From contig CAYNEI010000051.1 of the NCBI GenBank assembly GCA_964396185.1, positions 1 to 16,800 of the forward strand: a stretch of DNA of 16,800 nt, given 5' to 3'. The notes beneath the pieces were generated by a model. The model ran no database searches, had not been told where the DNA came from, and worked only from the letters and a program-made list of their open reading frames with translations. Of this stretch, positions 6,781 to 14,185 are shown one piece after another. The DNA comes from CAYNEI01 sp964396185. GTDB taxonomy: Archaea > Thermoplasmatota > SW-10-69-26. Every line of letters starts with the position of its first letter. Position 1 is the first letter of the stretch. The translations under genes and the position numbers were made by a program.

Positions 6781-8253
6781 TTAGACCCCCTCCAGGATGT
6801 CGGCGACCAGGAGCTTGGCCGGTTGCTCGAGCAGGTCCAGGGGGGCGCTGGTCTCCTGGTGGGCGCGTTGGCACGCCTGCTCCAGGGTGCCCTGCTTCTC
6901 ATCGAAGGCCTCCAGAGCGTCGACCAGGACCACCGGGCCAGGACCACCGAGGGTCTCGCGCGCCGTCGGCTCGCCGGTGAGCGCATCGTGCACGAGCACC
7001 GCGTGGTCATCTGTGAGCTCGCTGGCCTCGATGGCCTCCACGAGGGATGCTCCCTCCTCGAGCTGGGCGAAGATGCCGGCCAGGGTGCCGTAGGCCTGGC
7101 GGAACGGAACGCCAGCCTGGACCAGCACCTCGACGGCATCGGTGCTGCGGATGCTGGGCTCGTGCCAGGCGGAAGGCACGTGGGTGGGGTCGATCGAGAC
7201 CCCATCGACCACGCCGCCGAGCACGCCGAGGGTCTCGATGGCCACGGTGAGCGAGTCGGTCAAGCACGGCTTGGTCGCCTGGAGGTCGCGGTGGTAGCCA
7301 AGCCCTAGGCCAGCCACGAGGCTGGTGACCTGGACCATGGGCGCGCTGAGCCCCTTGCCATGGGCGCGCACGAGCTCGAGGGCGTCCGGGTTGCGCTTGT
7401 GCGGCATGAGGCTTGAGCCGGTGGTGTAGGCGGGCGGGAGGCTGAGGCTCCCGTCGTCTGCGAGCTCGATGAGGTCCGTGGCCAGCGAGGCGGCGGCCAG
7501 GCCAGCCAGGCTGGCGAGCTGGGTGGCATGGATCGTGCCATCCCGGCTGCTCGTGGCGAGCAAGGCGTTGCGCGGGGGTGCGAGGCCGAGCAGGTTCGCG
7601 GTCAGCGCGGGGTCCAGGGGCAGCGTGGAGCCGGCCACGGCTCCGCTGCCCAGCGGGCTCTCGTCGAGGTGGTCGGCAGCGTCCAGGGCGAGGCTGGCCA
7701 GGTCCTGGAAGCGGATCGCGTGGGCGTGGAGGAGCAGGCCCAGGGTGGCGGGTTGGGCGTCCTGGCCGTGGGTCTTGGCGACCCAGGGCGTGGTCGTGTG
7801 GGCATGAGCCGTCTCGGCGAGGCTGCCGGCCACCGACAAGGCCGCACCAGCCAGATCCACCAGCCCCAGGCGCGTGTAGAGGACGAGATCCAGGGCGACC
7901 TGGTCGTTGCGGGAGCGGCCGGTGTGGAGCTTGTCGGCCACGGGGCCGATGTTCTCCTTGAGCTGGGCCTCGACGTTCATGTGGACATCCTCGAGGCCAG
8001 GGTCCAGGGTGAGCTCGCCAGCCTGGGCCTTGGTGCCCAGGGCTTGGAGGCCATCGATGAGGTCGAGGGCTTCGTCGTCTGTGATCAGCCCAGCGTGGAG
8101 CAGGCCGAGGGTGTGGGCGATGGAGCCGGCGAGGTCCAGCAGCACGAAGGGCTCGTCGTCTGTGGTGGTCTCGCCGTAGGCGATGAGGGGATCGGCAGGG
8201 GGGGTGCCGGTGCGTGCCTGCCATACCGTGGGTGGCCTCGACACCTCATGCAC
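6781..8253 (-). CDS. argH: Argininosuccinate lyase
   Basis: ArgH splits argininosuccinate into arginine and fumarate, the final step. Motifs along the 490-residue protein are EDVHMNVE (88-95), HTGRSRNDQVA (110-120), THGQDAQPAT (161-170, the general-base/acid histidine region), GSGAVAGS (202-209), and the fumarase/aspartase-superfamily signature GSSLMPHKRNP (279-289) with the catalytic serine in the mobile loop. The start is uncertain. GTG at 8253 overlaps argG by eight bases, but an in-frame GTG at 8244 would remove three residues and has better spacing from the GGGGGG run upstream. The stop abuts the argF GTG start with no gap. The middle is alanine- and leucine-rich, as expected for the helical family. 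Nothing suggests damage. Confidence 0.95.
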   Translation of the reverse strand: MHEVSRPPTVWQARTGTPPADPLIAYGETTTDDEPFVLLDLAGSIAHTLGLLHAGLITDDEALDLIDGLQALGTKAQAGELTLDPGLEDVHMNVEAQLKENIGPVADKLHTGRSRNDQVALDLVLYTRLGLVDLAGAALSVAGSLAETAHAHTTTPWVAKTHGQDAQPATLGLLLHAHAIRFQDLASLALDAADHLDESPLGSGAVAGSTLPLDPALTANLLGLAPPRNALLATSSRDGTIHATQLASLAGLAAASLATDLIELADDGSLSLPPAYTTGSSLMPHKRNPDALELVRAHGKGLSAPMVQVTSLVAGLGLGYHRDLQATKPCLTDSLTVAIETLGVLGGVVDGVSIDPTHVPSAWHEPSIRSTDAVEVLVQAGVPFRQAYGTLAGIFAQLEEGASLVEAIEASELTDDHAVLVHDALTGEPTARETLGGPGPVVLVDALEAFDEKQGTLEQACQRAHQETSAPLDLLEQPAKLLVADILEGV

Positions 8254-9559
8254 CCCCCTGCGTTGGTTGAACGAGGGGCCCGTTGCCGGGCCCGTCGCTT
8301 GTGGCTTCCGCGGTGGCCTCAGTGGTGGCCTCCGCCGCCTGCTTCGAGGACCCCGCGGAGGTGGTTTGGCCGTGGACCTTGGCGTTGGTGACCAACGGCA
8401 GGCTCCAGAGCTGGATGAAGCCGCTGGCGGCGTCGTGGTCGAAGCCGTCCTCGGGCCCGTAGGTGGCCAGGCCCTCGTCGTAAAGGCTCACCGGGCTCTC
8501 GCGGCTCGTGACCGTGAGCGAGCCCTTGTAGGCCTCCAGGGTCACGGTCCCGGTGACCGGCGCGTTGGCCTGGGCGAAGAAGGCCTGGAGGGCCTGGGTG
8601 AGCGGGCTGTACCAGAGGCCGTCGTAGGTGAGCTGGCTGAACTGCTGCTCGAGGTGGGTCTTGGCCTGCGCGACGTCCTTGGTCAGGGTGAGCTGCTCGA
8701 GGGCCTGCTTGGCGGCCAGGATGGTGACGGCGGCTGGGGCCTCGTAGAGCTCGCGGCTCTTGATGCCGACCAAGCGGTTCTCGATGTGGTCGATGCGGCC
8801 GATCCCATGCCCCCCGGCGAGGGTGTTGAGCTGGGCGATCAGCGCGTCCAGCGGGAGGGCTTGGCCGTCCAGCGCCACCGGGAGGCCGTGCTCGAAGGTA
8901 AGCGTGATGCTGGCCGGCTCGTCGGGGGCGTGCTTAGGCGAGGTCGTCCACGCGAAGGCGCTCTCGGGGGGCGCGATGGTGGGGTCCTCGAGCACGCCGC
9001 CCTCGATGGAGCGTCCCCAGAGGTTCTCGTCGGTGGAGAAGGCGTCCTCGGTGAGCTCTGGCAGCTCGAGGTCGTGCTCTGCTGCGTAGGCCAGCGCCTC
9101 GTCGCGCGTCATGGCATCCGTGCGCTGAGGCGCAAGCACGGTGAGGCTGGGATCCAGCGCGTGGATGCTGGCCTCGAGGCGGACCTGGTCGTTGCCCTTG
9201 CCTGTGCAGCCGTGCGCGATGGCATCGGCACCCACTTCGTGGGCGGCCTCCACGAGGACCTTGGCGATGTAGGGGCGGGCCAGGGCGGTGGCCAGGGGGT
9301 AGGCGTGCTCGTAGAGGGCGTTGGCTTGGATGGCTGGCGCGACGTAGCCGTGCACGAAGCTGGCTTGGTCGCCGGCCACCAGGCAGGCCTCGGCGCCGTT
9401 GGCCAGGGCGCGCTCTTGGGCTTGCTCGACCTCGTTGCTGGCTTGCCCCAGATCGACCAGAACGCAGGTGACTTCGGCGTTGTGGACCTGGCCGAGCCAG
9501 TGGGTGACCACCGAGGTGTCCAGCCCTCCAGAGTAGGCGAGAACGATGTGTTCAGGCAT
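8246..9559 (-). CDS. argG: Argininosuccinate synthase with a low-complexity C-terminal tail
   Basis: ArgG condenses citrulline and aspartate with ATP to argininosuccinate. The 437-residue protein starts at the ATG at 9559, giving MPEHIVLAYSGGLDTS, with the ATP-binding P-loop YSGGLDTS at 9-16. HGCTGKGNDQVR (117-128) is the aspartate/citrulline signature, and SIEGGVLEDP (184-193) and SRELYEAP (268-275) are further conserved blocks. The conserved core appears to end near residue 398 (LWSLPLVTNAKVHGQ). About 39 further residues, rich in A, T, S, G and E, include three EAT units encoded by a 12-base tandem repeat. This tail is unusual for the family. The gene is first in argG-argH-argF and diverges from the ACT-domain gene across an 86-base region. 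Only a weak AGG lies before the ATG. Confidence 0.95.
   Translation of the reverse strand: MPEHIVLAYSGGLDTSVVTHWLGQVHNAEVTCVLVDLGQASNEVEQAQERALANGAEACLVAGDQASFVHGYVAPAIQANALYEHAYPLATALARPYIAKVLVEAAHEVGADAIAHGCTGKGNDQVRLEASIHALDPSLTVLAPQRTDAMTRDEALAYAAEHDLELPELTEDAFSTDENLWGRSIEGGVLEDPTIAPPESAFAWTTSPKHAPDEPASITLTFEHGLPVALDGQALPLDALIAQLNTLAGGHGIGRIDHIENRLVGIKSRELYEAPAAVTILAAKQALEQLTLTKDVAQAKTHLEQQFSQLTYDGLWYSPLTQALQAFFAQANAPVTGTVTLEAYKGSLTVTSRESPVSLYDEGLATYGPEDGFDHDAASGFIQLWSLPLVTNAKVHGQTTSAGSSKQAAEATTEATAEATSDGPGNGPLVQPTQGGA
8301..8336 (-). repeat. argG: 12-base tandem repeat in the argG 3' end (three units)
   Basis: Three adjacent 12-base units begin GTGGC(T/C)TC on the plus strand, at 8301-8312, 8313-8324 and 8325-8336. 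They encode successive EAT-containing tetrapeptides in the ArgG tail. The multiple-of-three length keeps the frame, so copy-number changes would alter only tail length. Confidence 0.7.
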
Positions 9560-9645
9560 CTTGAACCTGGAGCGACAGGGGGTGCACTTGAGGATGACGA
9601 CCCGCCTAAGACGCAACTTGGCAGAGATGTCTCATACAAGACATT
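9560..9645. promoter_or_regulatory. Divergent promoter region, argG versus ACT-domain gene
   Basis: These 86 bases separate the two divergent starts and must hold the argG promoter. They become AT-richer toward the plus-strand gene (about 9627-9648). CATAATG and TTGTATGAG on the minus strand are possible argG TATA elements, giving a leader of roughly 50-60 bases. No SD precedes the plus-strand ATG at 9646, so that mRNA may be leaderless or nearly so. Promoter elements are weak by eye and the assignment is tentative. Confidence 0.4.
9627..9644. promoter_or_regulatory. 18-bp palindrome, putative operator of argG and the ACT-domain gene
   Basis: ATGTCTCATACAAGACAT has perfect 6-bp arms (ATGTCT/AGACAT) about a TA centre, the right size and symmetry for a dimeric helix-turn-helix protein. 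It ends one base before the ATG of the ACT-domain gene and overlaps the likely argG promoter, so a bound protein could control both directions. Autoregulation by the adjacent gene product is the natural inference but is not shown by sequence. Confidence 0.5.
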
Positions 9646-10335
9646 ATGGCGGATGAGCCGCTTCTGGCCACTGTGGCAGCAAGCGGCTCATCCTCCATCG
9701 CCCAACGGGTGCGCTGGTACATCGACGCCCACCCCGTGGTCCGGGATGCGCTGGCCATGGGCATCGTGAACCTGTCAGCGCTCACGCGCAAGATCATGGA
9801 CGAGGAGGGGATCGCGAGCCGGGAGGCCGTGCTGGCTGCGTGCCGGCGCTACGAGGACCACCGGGAGCGTCCGGACTACGAGGCCGGCATCCGGCGCATC
9901 CTCTCCAGATCCAAGCTCGAGGTGCGCACCCACATGAGCGTGATCACAGCGCGCCCGAGCTGGGAGTCGCTGGCCAAGCTGCGCGAGGCCATGGAAGCGG
10001 CTCGTGGCCGGGATGTGCCCCTGCATGTTATCCAGGGCAGCGAGTCGCTCACCATCATCACGGACGAGGGGTTCGAGGAGGAGCTCACAGGCATCCTGGG
10101 CCGCAGCCAGATCCTCAACGTGCACGAGGACCTCGTCGAGGTCAACCTCAGAAGCCCGGACGTGATCGAGGAGGTGCCCGGCATCCTGAGCTTCGTGGCC
10201 AGCACGCTCAGCGAGCGGGGCATCAACTTCATCGACGTGATCAGCTGCTACAAGGACAACATGTTCATCATCGAGGAGGGCGACCTGTTCACCACGTTCG
10301 AGGCGCTCAACCGGCTCATCGGCGAGAAGGCCTGA
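9646..10335 (+). CDS. ACT-domain protein, putative amino-acid-responsive transcriptional regulator
   Basis: The 229-residue protein has a helical N-terminal region at about 18-70, around QRVRWYIDAHPVVRDALAMG and IVNLSALTRKIMDE. It resembles the DNA-binding-like part of archaeal predicted regulators of amino-acid metabolism (COG2150-like, recalled, not searched). Residues 92-160 and 163-227 look like two ACT-type beta-alpha-beta units. The second, from VEVNLRSP through GILSFVASTLSERGI to NFIDVISCYKDNMFIIEE, is the clearer one. ACT domains usually bind amino acids. The divergent position to argG and the palindrome at the start codon suggest control of arginine or lysine genes. The first 16 residues (MADEPLL...ASGSS) are not conserved-looking and are encoded by a strong inverted repeat. 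No catalytic motif is seen. DNA binding and ligand are inferred. Confidence 0.7.
   Translation: MADEPLLATVAASGSSSIAQRVRWYIDAHPVVRDALAMGIVNLSALTRKIMDEEGIASREAVLAACRRYEDHRERPDYEAGIRRILSRSKLEVRTHMSVITARPSWESLAKLREAMEAARGRDVPLHVIQGSESLTIITDEGFEEELTGILGRSQILNVHEDLVEVNLRSPDVIEEVPGILSFVASTLSERGINFIDVISCYKDNMFIIEEGDLFTTFEALNRLIGEKA
9652..9692 (+). repeat. Strong inverted repeat in the first codons of the ACT-domain gene
   Basis: GATGAGCCGCTT (9652-9663) is matched exactly by AAGCGGCTCATC (9681-9692), and a nested GCCAC-T-GTGGC lies in the loop. Overall 17 of 20 arm positions pair. In the mRNA it would form a stable hairpin beginning six bases after the A of the start codon, covering codons 3 to 16. 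It encodes the poorly conserved N-terminus. It could limit ribosome loading, act in attenuation, or be a DNA site for a regulator. Confidence 0.75.
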
Positions 10336-10355
10336 GGTTCGCGTAGACTGTGACG

Positions 10356-11930
10356 CTAGCCGACCGGCCCTCCGGCCTCCGGGATGGGCGTGTCGAGCAA
10401 CAGCGGCCCCGCATCCAGGCGAGCCACCATGCCGACGCTGTTCTCCTCGGCGGAGAAGGTGTCGTACTCGGGTCCATCGCAGCCCTCGTGGCAGACGTCC
10501 ACCAGCGCGCTGAAGATCTGACCCGTCGTGGGGTCGATCTCGATGTCGAGGAAGTCGTACATGCCGCCCTCGTCCCCGAAGCACCGCCCGGAGCACGGGC
10601 CGCGCTTGACGGGCTCGTCGAGGGGGTTGGCCACCGTGACCGCGAAGGCGGGGTCGTCGGTGTGGGCGTCCAGGCTCACGCCGATGTAGGCGTTCCAGGT
10701 GGCGTTGCGAACGAGGCCTGGGTGGATGAAGCAGTCGGGGTCGCGCTGGTCGTTGCAGTCGTCCACCGTCTCGAAGGCGTCCCAGCCCTGCTCGACCTCG
10801 GTGCCGATGAACTGGAAGGCAAGGTGCCCTTCGCTCCCGGCGACGAGGCTGGGGAGCTTGGCCGCTGTCACGCCAGGCGGGGTGACGTCCATGGGCTCAG
10901 ACCAGCTCTGGCCGTCGTCCATGCTCTTGGCGAGGTAGACGCTGGTGGCGTCGTTGGCGACCCAGAAGGCGTACGCGTTGCCTTCCAGATCTGTGGCGAT
11001 GCTGATGTCGTGGTCGGCCGGGTCGTGGGTCGGGTCCTCGCTGAGCGAGACCAGCTCCCAGGATGCTGCGTAGGTGTCGCTGACGGCCACCGTGGGGACC
11101 CCGCAGTAGTCGCGGCCCAGGTAGACCGTGCCCGTTGCCAAGCTCGCGTGGCCGTGACCGTGGAGCCCGCCGCAGAGATCGCCTTCGAGGTTCACGCCGG
11201 GGTAGACCGGCGTGGTCTGGGCCCATGTGGCGCCACCGTCCGGGCTGACGTAGCAGGCGGAATCGTAGATCTGGTTCGTGCAGAGGTAGGCCTGGTGGGG
11301 GTAGGCGGGTGTGCCACCAGCCGGGTGGGGCCCGGCGAAAAGCGTGGGGTGGTCGTTGGGCACCGTGTTGCAGGCCCACGGGTTCGTGACCCAGCTCTCA
11401 CCGTCGTCGTCCGAGAAACTGATCTTGTTGCAGACCACCGAAGGGCCCATGTCCATGGCGTAGACCCGGCTTGTGGCAGGGTCGACGTAGACGTAGGGGT
11501 CCGCGGAGTCGTAGTGCGTCTCTTGGCCGGCGATGTGGGGTGAGAAGTTCTCCCAGGTCTCGCCGCCGTCCATGCTTCGCATGTAGAACGTGCGCGGTGC
11601 GCCACCGCCAGCCGGCGGGGGTGGGAACTCGGAGTCCCAGTCGATGGCGGCGTAGAAGATCGCGCCGGTGCGCGTGATGCCCAGGGTCGGCTCGCCGCTG
11701 ACCCGGTCCACGACCTCGAGCACCGAGAAGGTAGGGAGCTCGCCAGGGAACTGGTCGGGGTCGGTGAGGTTGCCGGTGGCATCCAGGACCCACTGGGTCG
11801 CAGAGTCAGCCCCGTCGATGGGGTCTCTCACAGCCGTCTGCTCGATGCTGTCCTCGTTCGAGCCGATGCAGCCCGCGAGCGCGGGTCCGGCCACGAGCAG
11901 CAGAGCGATCCAAAGCGTCCCGTGCCTCAT
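10356..11930 (-). CDS. Lipoprotein with sialidase-like Asp-box (BNR) propeller
   Basis: The 524-residue protein starts at the ATG at 11930: MRHG, a hydrophobic stretch, then the lipobox LAGC with the lipidated cysteine at residue 20. An in-frame start at 11981 would put 17 proline-rich residues before the signal and is less likely. Four Asp-box motifs S-x-D-x-G-x-x-W are clear: SMDGGETW (119-126), SDDDGESW (173-180), SPDGGATW (229-236) and SMDDGQSW (336-343), with a degenerate fifth near 283-291. This pattern is that of a sialidase-type beta-propeller. Several cysteine pairs fit an extracytoplasmic protein. The full set of sialidase catalytic residues could not be confirmed, so an enzyme activity is not claimed. 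It converges on the ACT-domain gene with 20 bases between stops. Confidence 0.82.
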   Translation of the reverse strand: MRHGTLWIALLLVAGPALAGCIGSNEDSIEQTAVRDPIDGADSATQWVLDATGNLTDPDQFPGELPTFSVLEVVDRVSGEPTLGITRTGAIFYAAIDWDSEFPPPPAGGGAPRTFYMRSMDGGETWENFSPHIAGQETHYDSADPYVYVDPATSRVYAMDMGPSVVCNKISFSDDDGESWVTNPWACNTVPNDHPTLFAGPHPAGGTPAYPHQAYLCTNQIYDSACYVSPDGGATWAQTTPVYPGVNLEGDLCGGLHGHGHASLATGTVYLGRDYCGVPTVAVSDTYAASWELVSLSEDPTHDPADHDISIATDLEGNAYAFWVANDATSVYLAKSMDDGQSWSEPMDVTPPGVTAAKLPSLVAGSEGHLAFQFIGTEVEQGWDAFETVDDCNDQRDPDCFIHPGLVRNATWNAYIGVSLDAHTDDPAFAVTVANPLDEPVKRGPCSGRCFGDEGGMYDFLDIEIDPTTGQIFSALVDVCHEGCDGPEYDTFSAEENSVGMVARLDAGPLLLDTPIPEAGGPVG

Positions 11931-11967
11931 GGGCCTGGGTGGGCGTTCTGGAAGAAAAGCGTTCGGG

Positions 11968-12111
11968 TGCCCCAGCGACAACCGCTCACCACAACGTCAC
12001 AAGGGACACAACGACCCAGGGATGAGCGACCCTCATCCGCACGTGTCGGTCCGCTACCCCGCTACCCGTTGTGATCTTCGCGTCGTTGTGGTGAGCGATT
12101 CGAGCGGGGCA
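11968..12111. repeat. Near-palindromic element with 9-base periodic arms, copy 2
   Basis: The left arm starts TGCCCCAGCG at 11968 and continues CGCTCACCACAACG (11983-11996). The right arm, read on the minus strand from 12111, starts TGCCCCGCTC and continues CGCTCACCACAACG (12097-12084). Inside the arms are 9-base units (CCACAACGT, CACAAGGGA, CACAACGAC). It lies between the DoxX-like gene and the lipoprotein gene, both on the minus strand, and its right arm encodes the DoxX C-terminus. Arm design matches copies at 3091-3213 and 14195-14327, though the unit sequence has drifted (CACAACG instead of CACAGAGG or CACAAGG). Confidence 0.82.
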
Positions 12112-12541
12112 GGGTCCCCCCGAGCACGATGCCGGCGGCGAGCAACACCAAGTTCTTGACGACGAACTCGCCCTCGGTGGTCAAGAGTAGGGGGTTGGCG
12201 CCCTGGAAGGCCACGTGAGGGAGGAGGATCGGGACCAGCAGGGTGCCGCCCATCTGGAGCCAGAAGAGGGCGAGCACGAGGCGCATGAGCTTGCCTGCCA
12301 TCAAGCCGAGACCCACCGCAACCTCGGCCAGGCCGAGGCCGAGGACCAGTGGCTCGGGTTCGATCCATGGGATGGTGTCGGTCACGAGACCCGTGACCGG
12401 GCTGCGGCCGACGAGCTTGAGGGCGCCGAACCAGACGAAGACCGTCCCAAGCGCGATGCGGAGCACCGTGGTCCCGTGAGCCTCCATCCACGCCACGGCT
12501 CGCGCGTCTGCTTCGCGGAGGGTGTCGGGGATGGAGATCAC
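12062..12541 (-). CDS. DoxX-like integral membrane protein
   Basis: The 159-residue protein has four hydrophobic segments at about 24-45, 66-84, 86-108 and 127-143. It has FGALKLVGRSP after the first helix and EGEFVVKNLVLLAAG before the last, a layout typical of DoxX/YkgB-type small membrane proteins whose function is mostly unknown. The start is GTG at 12541, and the ATG at 12487 (residue 19) is an alternative. The last 11 or so residues, from NRSPQRREDHNG, are hydrophilic and are encoded by the right arm of the palindromic element. The natural C-terminus was therefore probably replaced when the element arrived. It sits between the DUF2188-like gene and the lipoprotein gene, with no clear SD. 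The function is not known. Confidence 0.75.
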   Translation of the reverse strand: MISIPDTLREADARAVAWMEAHGTTVLRIALGTVFVWFGALKLVGRSPVTGLVTDTIPWIEPEPLVLGLGLAEVAVGLGLMAGKLMRLVLALFWLQMGGTLLVPILLPHVAFQGANPLLLTTEGEFVVKNLVLLAAGIVLGGTLPRSNRSPQRREDHNG

Positions 12542-12612
12542 AGGGAACCCACGTGACTAGGGACTGCTTCGCTCTCTAGACCTGGGGGCGGGGGTCTGCG
12601 GTGGCCTGCGGG

Positions 12613-12930
12613 TCAGCTCGCGGTAGCCGTGCCTCGCGTGGGGTCGGTCAGCTTGGTTGGTGAGAGGTGCCCGTTGGAGGCTTCCTCTTGCTTGTCGTCC
12701 GAGGTGCCGTTGCACCGGATGATCTCGGACCAGATCACGGAGCCGTCCTCGCTGTGGACGATCACGTGGCCTGGGCCGTGCTCTCTGGCGAAGAGGCGCG
12801 CGGCGCGCAAGGCGGTCTCTTGGTCGGCGTGTCGGCTGTAGAAGGTTTCCGCGCCGGCTCGCCGGACCATCCAACGTTCGCCGTCGGGCACGACTTTCCA
12901 GCTTCTATGTTCGCTCAACGATGTCACCAC
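12613..12930 (-). CDS. DUF2188-like small protein
   Basis: The 105-residue protein has, near its N-terminus, WKVVPDGERWMVRRAGAE followed by HADQETALRAARLFAREH and VIVHSEDGSVIW. This strand-helix-strand pattern is that of DUF2188-type proteins, which normally consist of little else. The role is unknown. The C-terminal 30 residues (from NGTSDDK) are polar and probably disordered. The start is GTG at 12930 or the adjoining GTG at 12927, preceded by GAGGAAGAGG. It lies 77 bases downstream of argD on the same strand and may be read through from it. I see no metabolic link to the arginine genes. Confidence 0.7.
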   Translation of the reverse strand: MVTSLSEHRSWKVVPDGERWMVRRAGAETFYSRHADQETALRAARLFAREHGPGHVIVHSEDGSVIWSEIIRCNGTSDDKQEEASNGHLSPTKLTDPTRGTATAS

Positions 12931-13007
12931 CCTCTTCCTCGGAGGGTCTTGGTCAAGAGGGTTCAGGCACGAACCTCGTTGTCAGCGCTTGCTCGTGGGC
13001 GAGACGG

Positions 13008-14180
13008 CTAGGTGGCCTCAACCACGGCCGAAGCGGTGATGTGCAGGGCGTCGATCAAGTGGTCCCCCTGGACCACGATGGGTGGCGCCAGGCGGACGAC
13101 GCGATCCCCTGCTTGGCCCACGAGCACGCCTTCAGCCTGGCACGCTGAGACCACCTGGCCGGCCTCGGGCTCGTCCAGCGGGATGCCCAGCAGCAACCCA
13201 AGGCCGCGCACCGGCACGTCGTGGTCGTCCTCGAGGATCTCGCGGGCCAGTTGGCCCAGAACACGAGCGCGGTCGCCCAGCTGCTCGTCGATGTACACGT
13301 CGAGAACGGCGTTGGCCGCAGCGCAGGCCACCGGGTTGCCGCCGAAGGTGCAGCCATGGCTGCCGGGTCCCATGCGCTCGGCCAGGCCCGGGCGGGCCAG
13401 GGTCGCGCCCACCGGGAGCCCACCACCCAGCGCCTTGGCCAGCGTGATCACATCCGGCCGGTGGCCGTAATGCTCGTGCGCGAAGAGCGCGCCTGTGCGG
13501 CCGAGCCCGGTCTGCACCTCGTCGGCCACGAGCACGGCGTCGTGCTCGCGGGTCAGCTGACCCAGGGCGACGGCCGTCTCCTCTGGCATGGGCTGGATGC
13601 CCCCCTCGCCCTGGATGTACTCGGCGAACACGGCGACCACGTCCAGTTCGTGGAAGGCCTCCTCCAGGGCGGCAGGATCGTCGTAGGGGACGTGGAGGAT
13701 GCCCCCCGGGAGCGGGTGGAAGCCCTCGTGCTTGCCGGGCTGACCCGTAAGCGCCAGGGAGCCCATGGTGCGGCCGTGGAAGCTGCCCTCGAAGGCGAGC
13801 ACGACGCCGTCCGGGCGGTCGGTGGCGTGGGCATGGCGACGCGCGAGCTTGAGCGCGAGCTCGTTGGCCTCCGACCCGCTGTTGACGAGAGCGGCCTGGT
13901 AGCCCCCGGAGAGCTTGGAGAGGCGTTGGGCCAGGCGAAGCGCGGGTGGCGTGGCGTAGAGGTTGGAGACGTGGCCGAGAGTCGTGATCTGGTCGTGGAC
14001 AGCCTGGACCACAGCCGGGTGGGCGTGGCCGAGGATGTTCACGGCCAGGCCAGCGAGCAGGTCGGTGTACCACCTGCCCTGAGCATCCTTGACCTTGGCC
14101 CCGTGCCCTTCGACCAGGCAGAGCTCTGGGGTGCCATAGATGGGCATGTGGGTGGCCTGCCACGTCGCCTGGTGATCCAT
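13008..14180 (-). CDS. argD: Acetylornithine aminotransferase
   Basis: ArgD is a PLP class-III transaminase that converts N-acetylglutamate semialdehyde and glutamate to N-acetylornithine. The 390-residue protein starts MDHQATWQATHMPIYG at 14180, with a good GGGGTGATC SD five bases upstream. An in-frame start at 14243 lies inside the palindromic element and adds an unlikely leader. Motifs are SGSEAN (101-106), SFHGRTMGSLALTG (133-146), DEVQTGLGRTG (220-230) and the PLP lysine K249 in LAKALGGGLPVGA. At 187-194 it reads EYIQGEGG, where most relatives, including LysJ here, have EP. The gene is cut off from argC-argJ-argB by a palindromic repeat but remains co-oriented. It could also serve other omega-amino substrates. 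Confidence 0.92.
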   Translation of the reverse strand: MDHQATWQATHMPIYGTPELCLVEGHGAKVKDAQGRWYTDLLAGLAVNILGHAHPAVVQAVHDQITTLGHVSNLYATPPALRLAQRLSKLSGGYQAALVNSGSEANELALKLARRHAHATDRPDGVVLAFEGSFHGRTMGSLALTGQPGKHEGFHPLPGGILHVPYDDPAALEEAFHELDVVAVFAEYIQGEGGIQPMPEETAVALGQLTREHDAVLVADEVQTGLGRTGALFAHEHYGHRPDVITLAKALGGGLPVGATLARPGLAERMGPGSHGCTFGGNPVACAAANAVLDVYIDEQLGDRARVLGQLAREILEDDHDVPVRGLGLLLGIPLDEPEAGQVVSACQAEGVLVGQAGDRVVRLAPPIVVQGDHLIDALHITASAVVEAT

Positions 14181-14185
14181 CAAGC

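Noticed and set aside
5740..7308. Long plus-strand open frame opposite argF and the end of argH
   Set aside because: It is antisense to two enzymes with full motifs, has the skewed G/V/H/L-rich composition of a high-GC shadow frame, and has no domain I recognise.
9606..9635. Nine-codon frame (MRHLCQVAS) in the possible argG leader, considered as an arginine leader peptide
   Set aside because: It contains a single arginine codon, has no SD and lacks a paired terminator/antiterminator, and its transcription is unproven. Too weak to call an attenuator.
8183..9769. Long plus-strand open frame opposite argH and argG, running into the ACT-domain gene
   Set aside because: It is a high-GC shadow: it crosses the divergent promoter region and conflicts with argG, argH and the ACT-domain gene, all well supported.
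10350..11543. Plus-strand open frame opposite the Asp-box lipoprotein
   Set aside because: The minus-strand frame has a lipobox and four Asp-box motifs; this frame has only the composition of an antisense shadow.
12578..12596. AGACC...GGTCT inverted repeat between the DUF2188-like and DoxX-like genes, considered as a terminator
   Set aside because: The stem is only five bases, the loop is C/G-rich, and no T-run follows on the minus strand.
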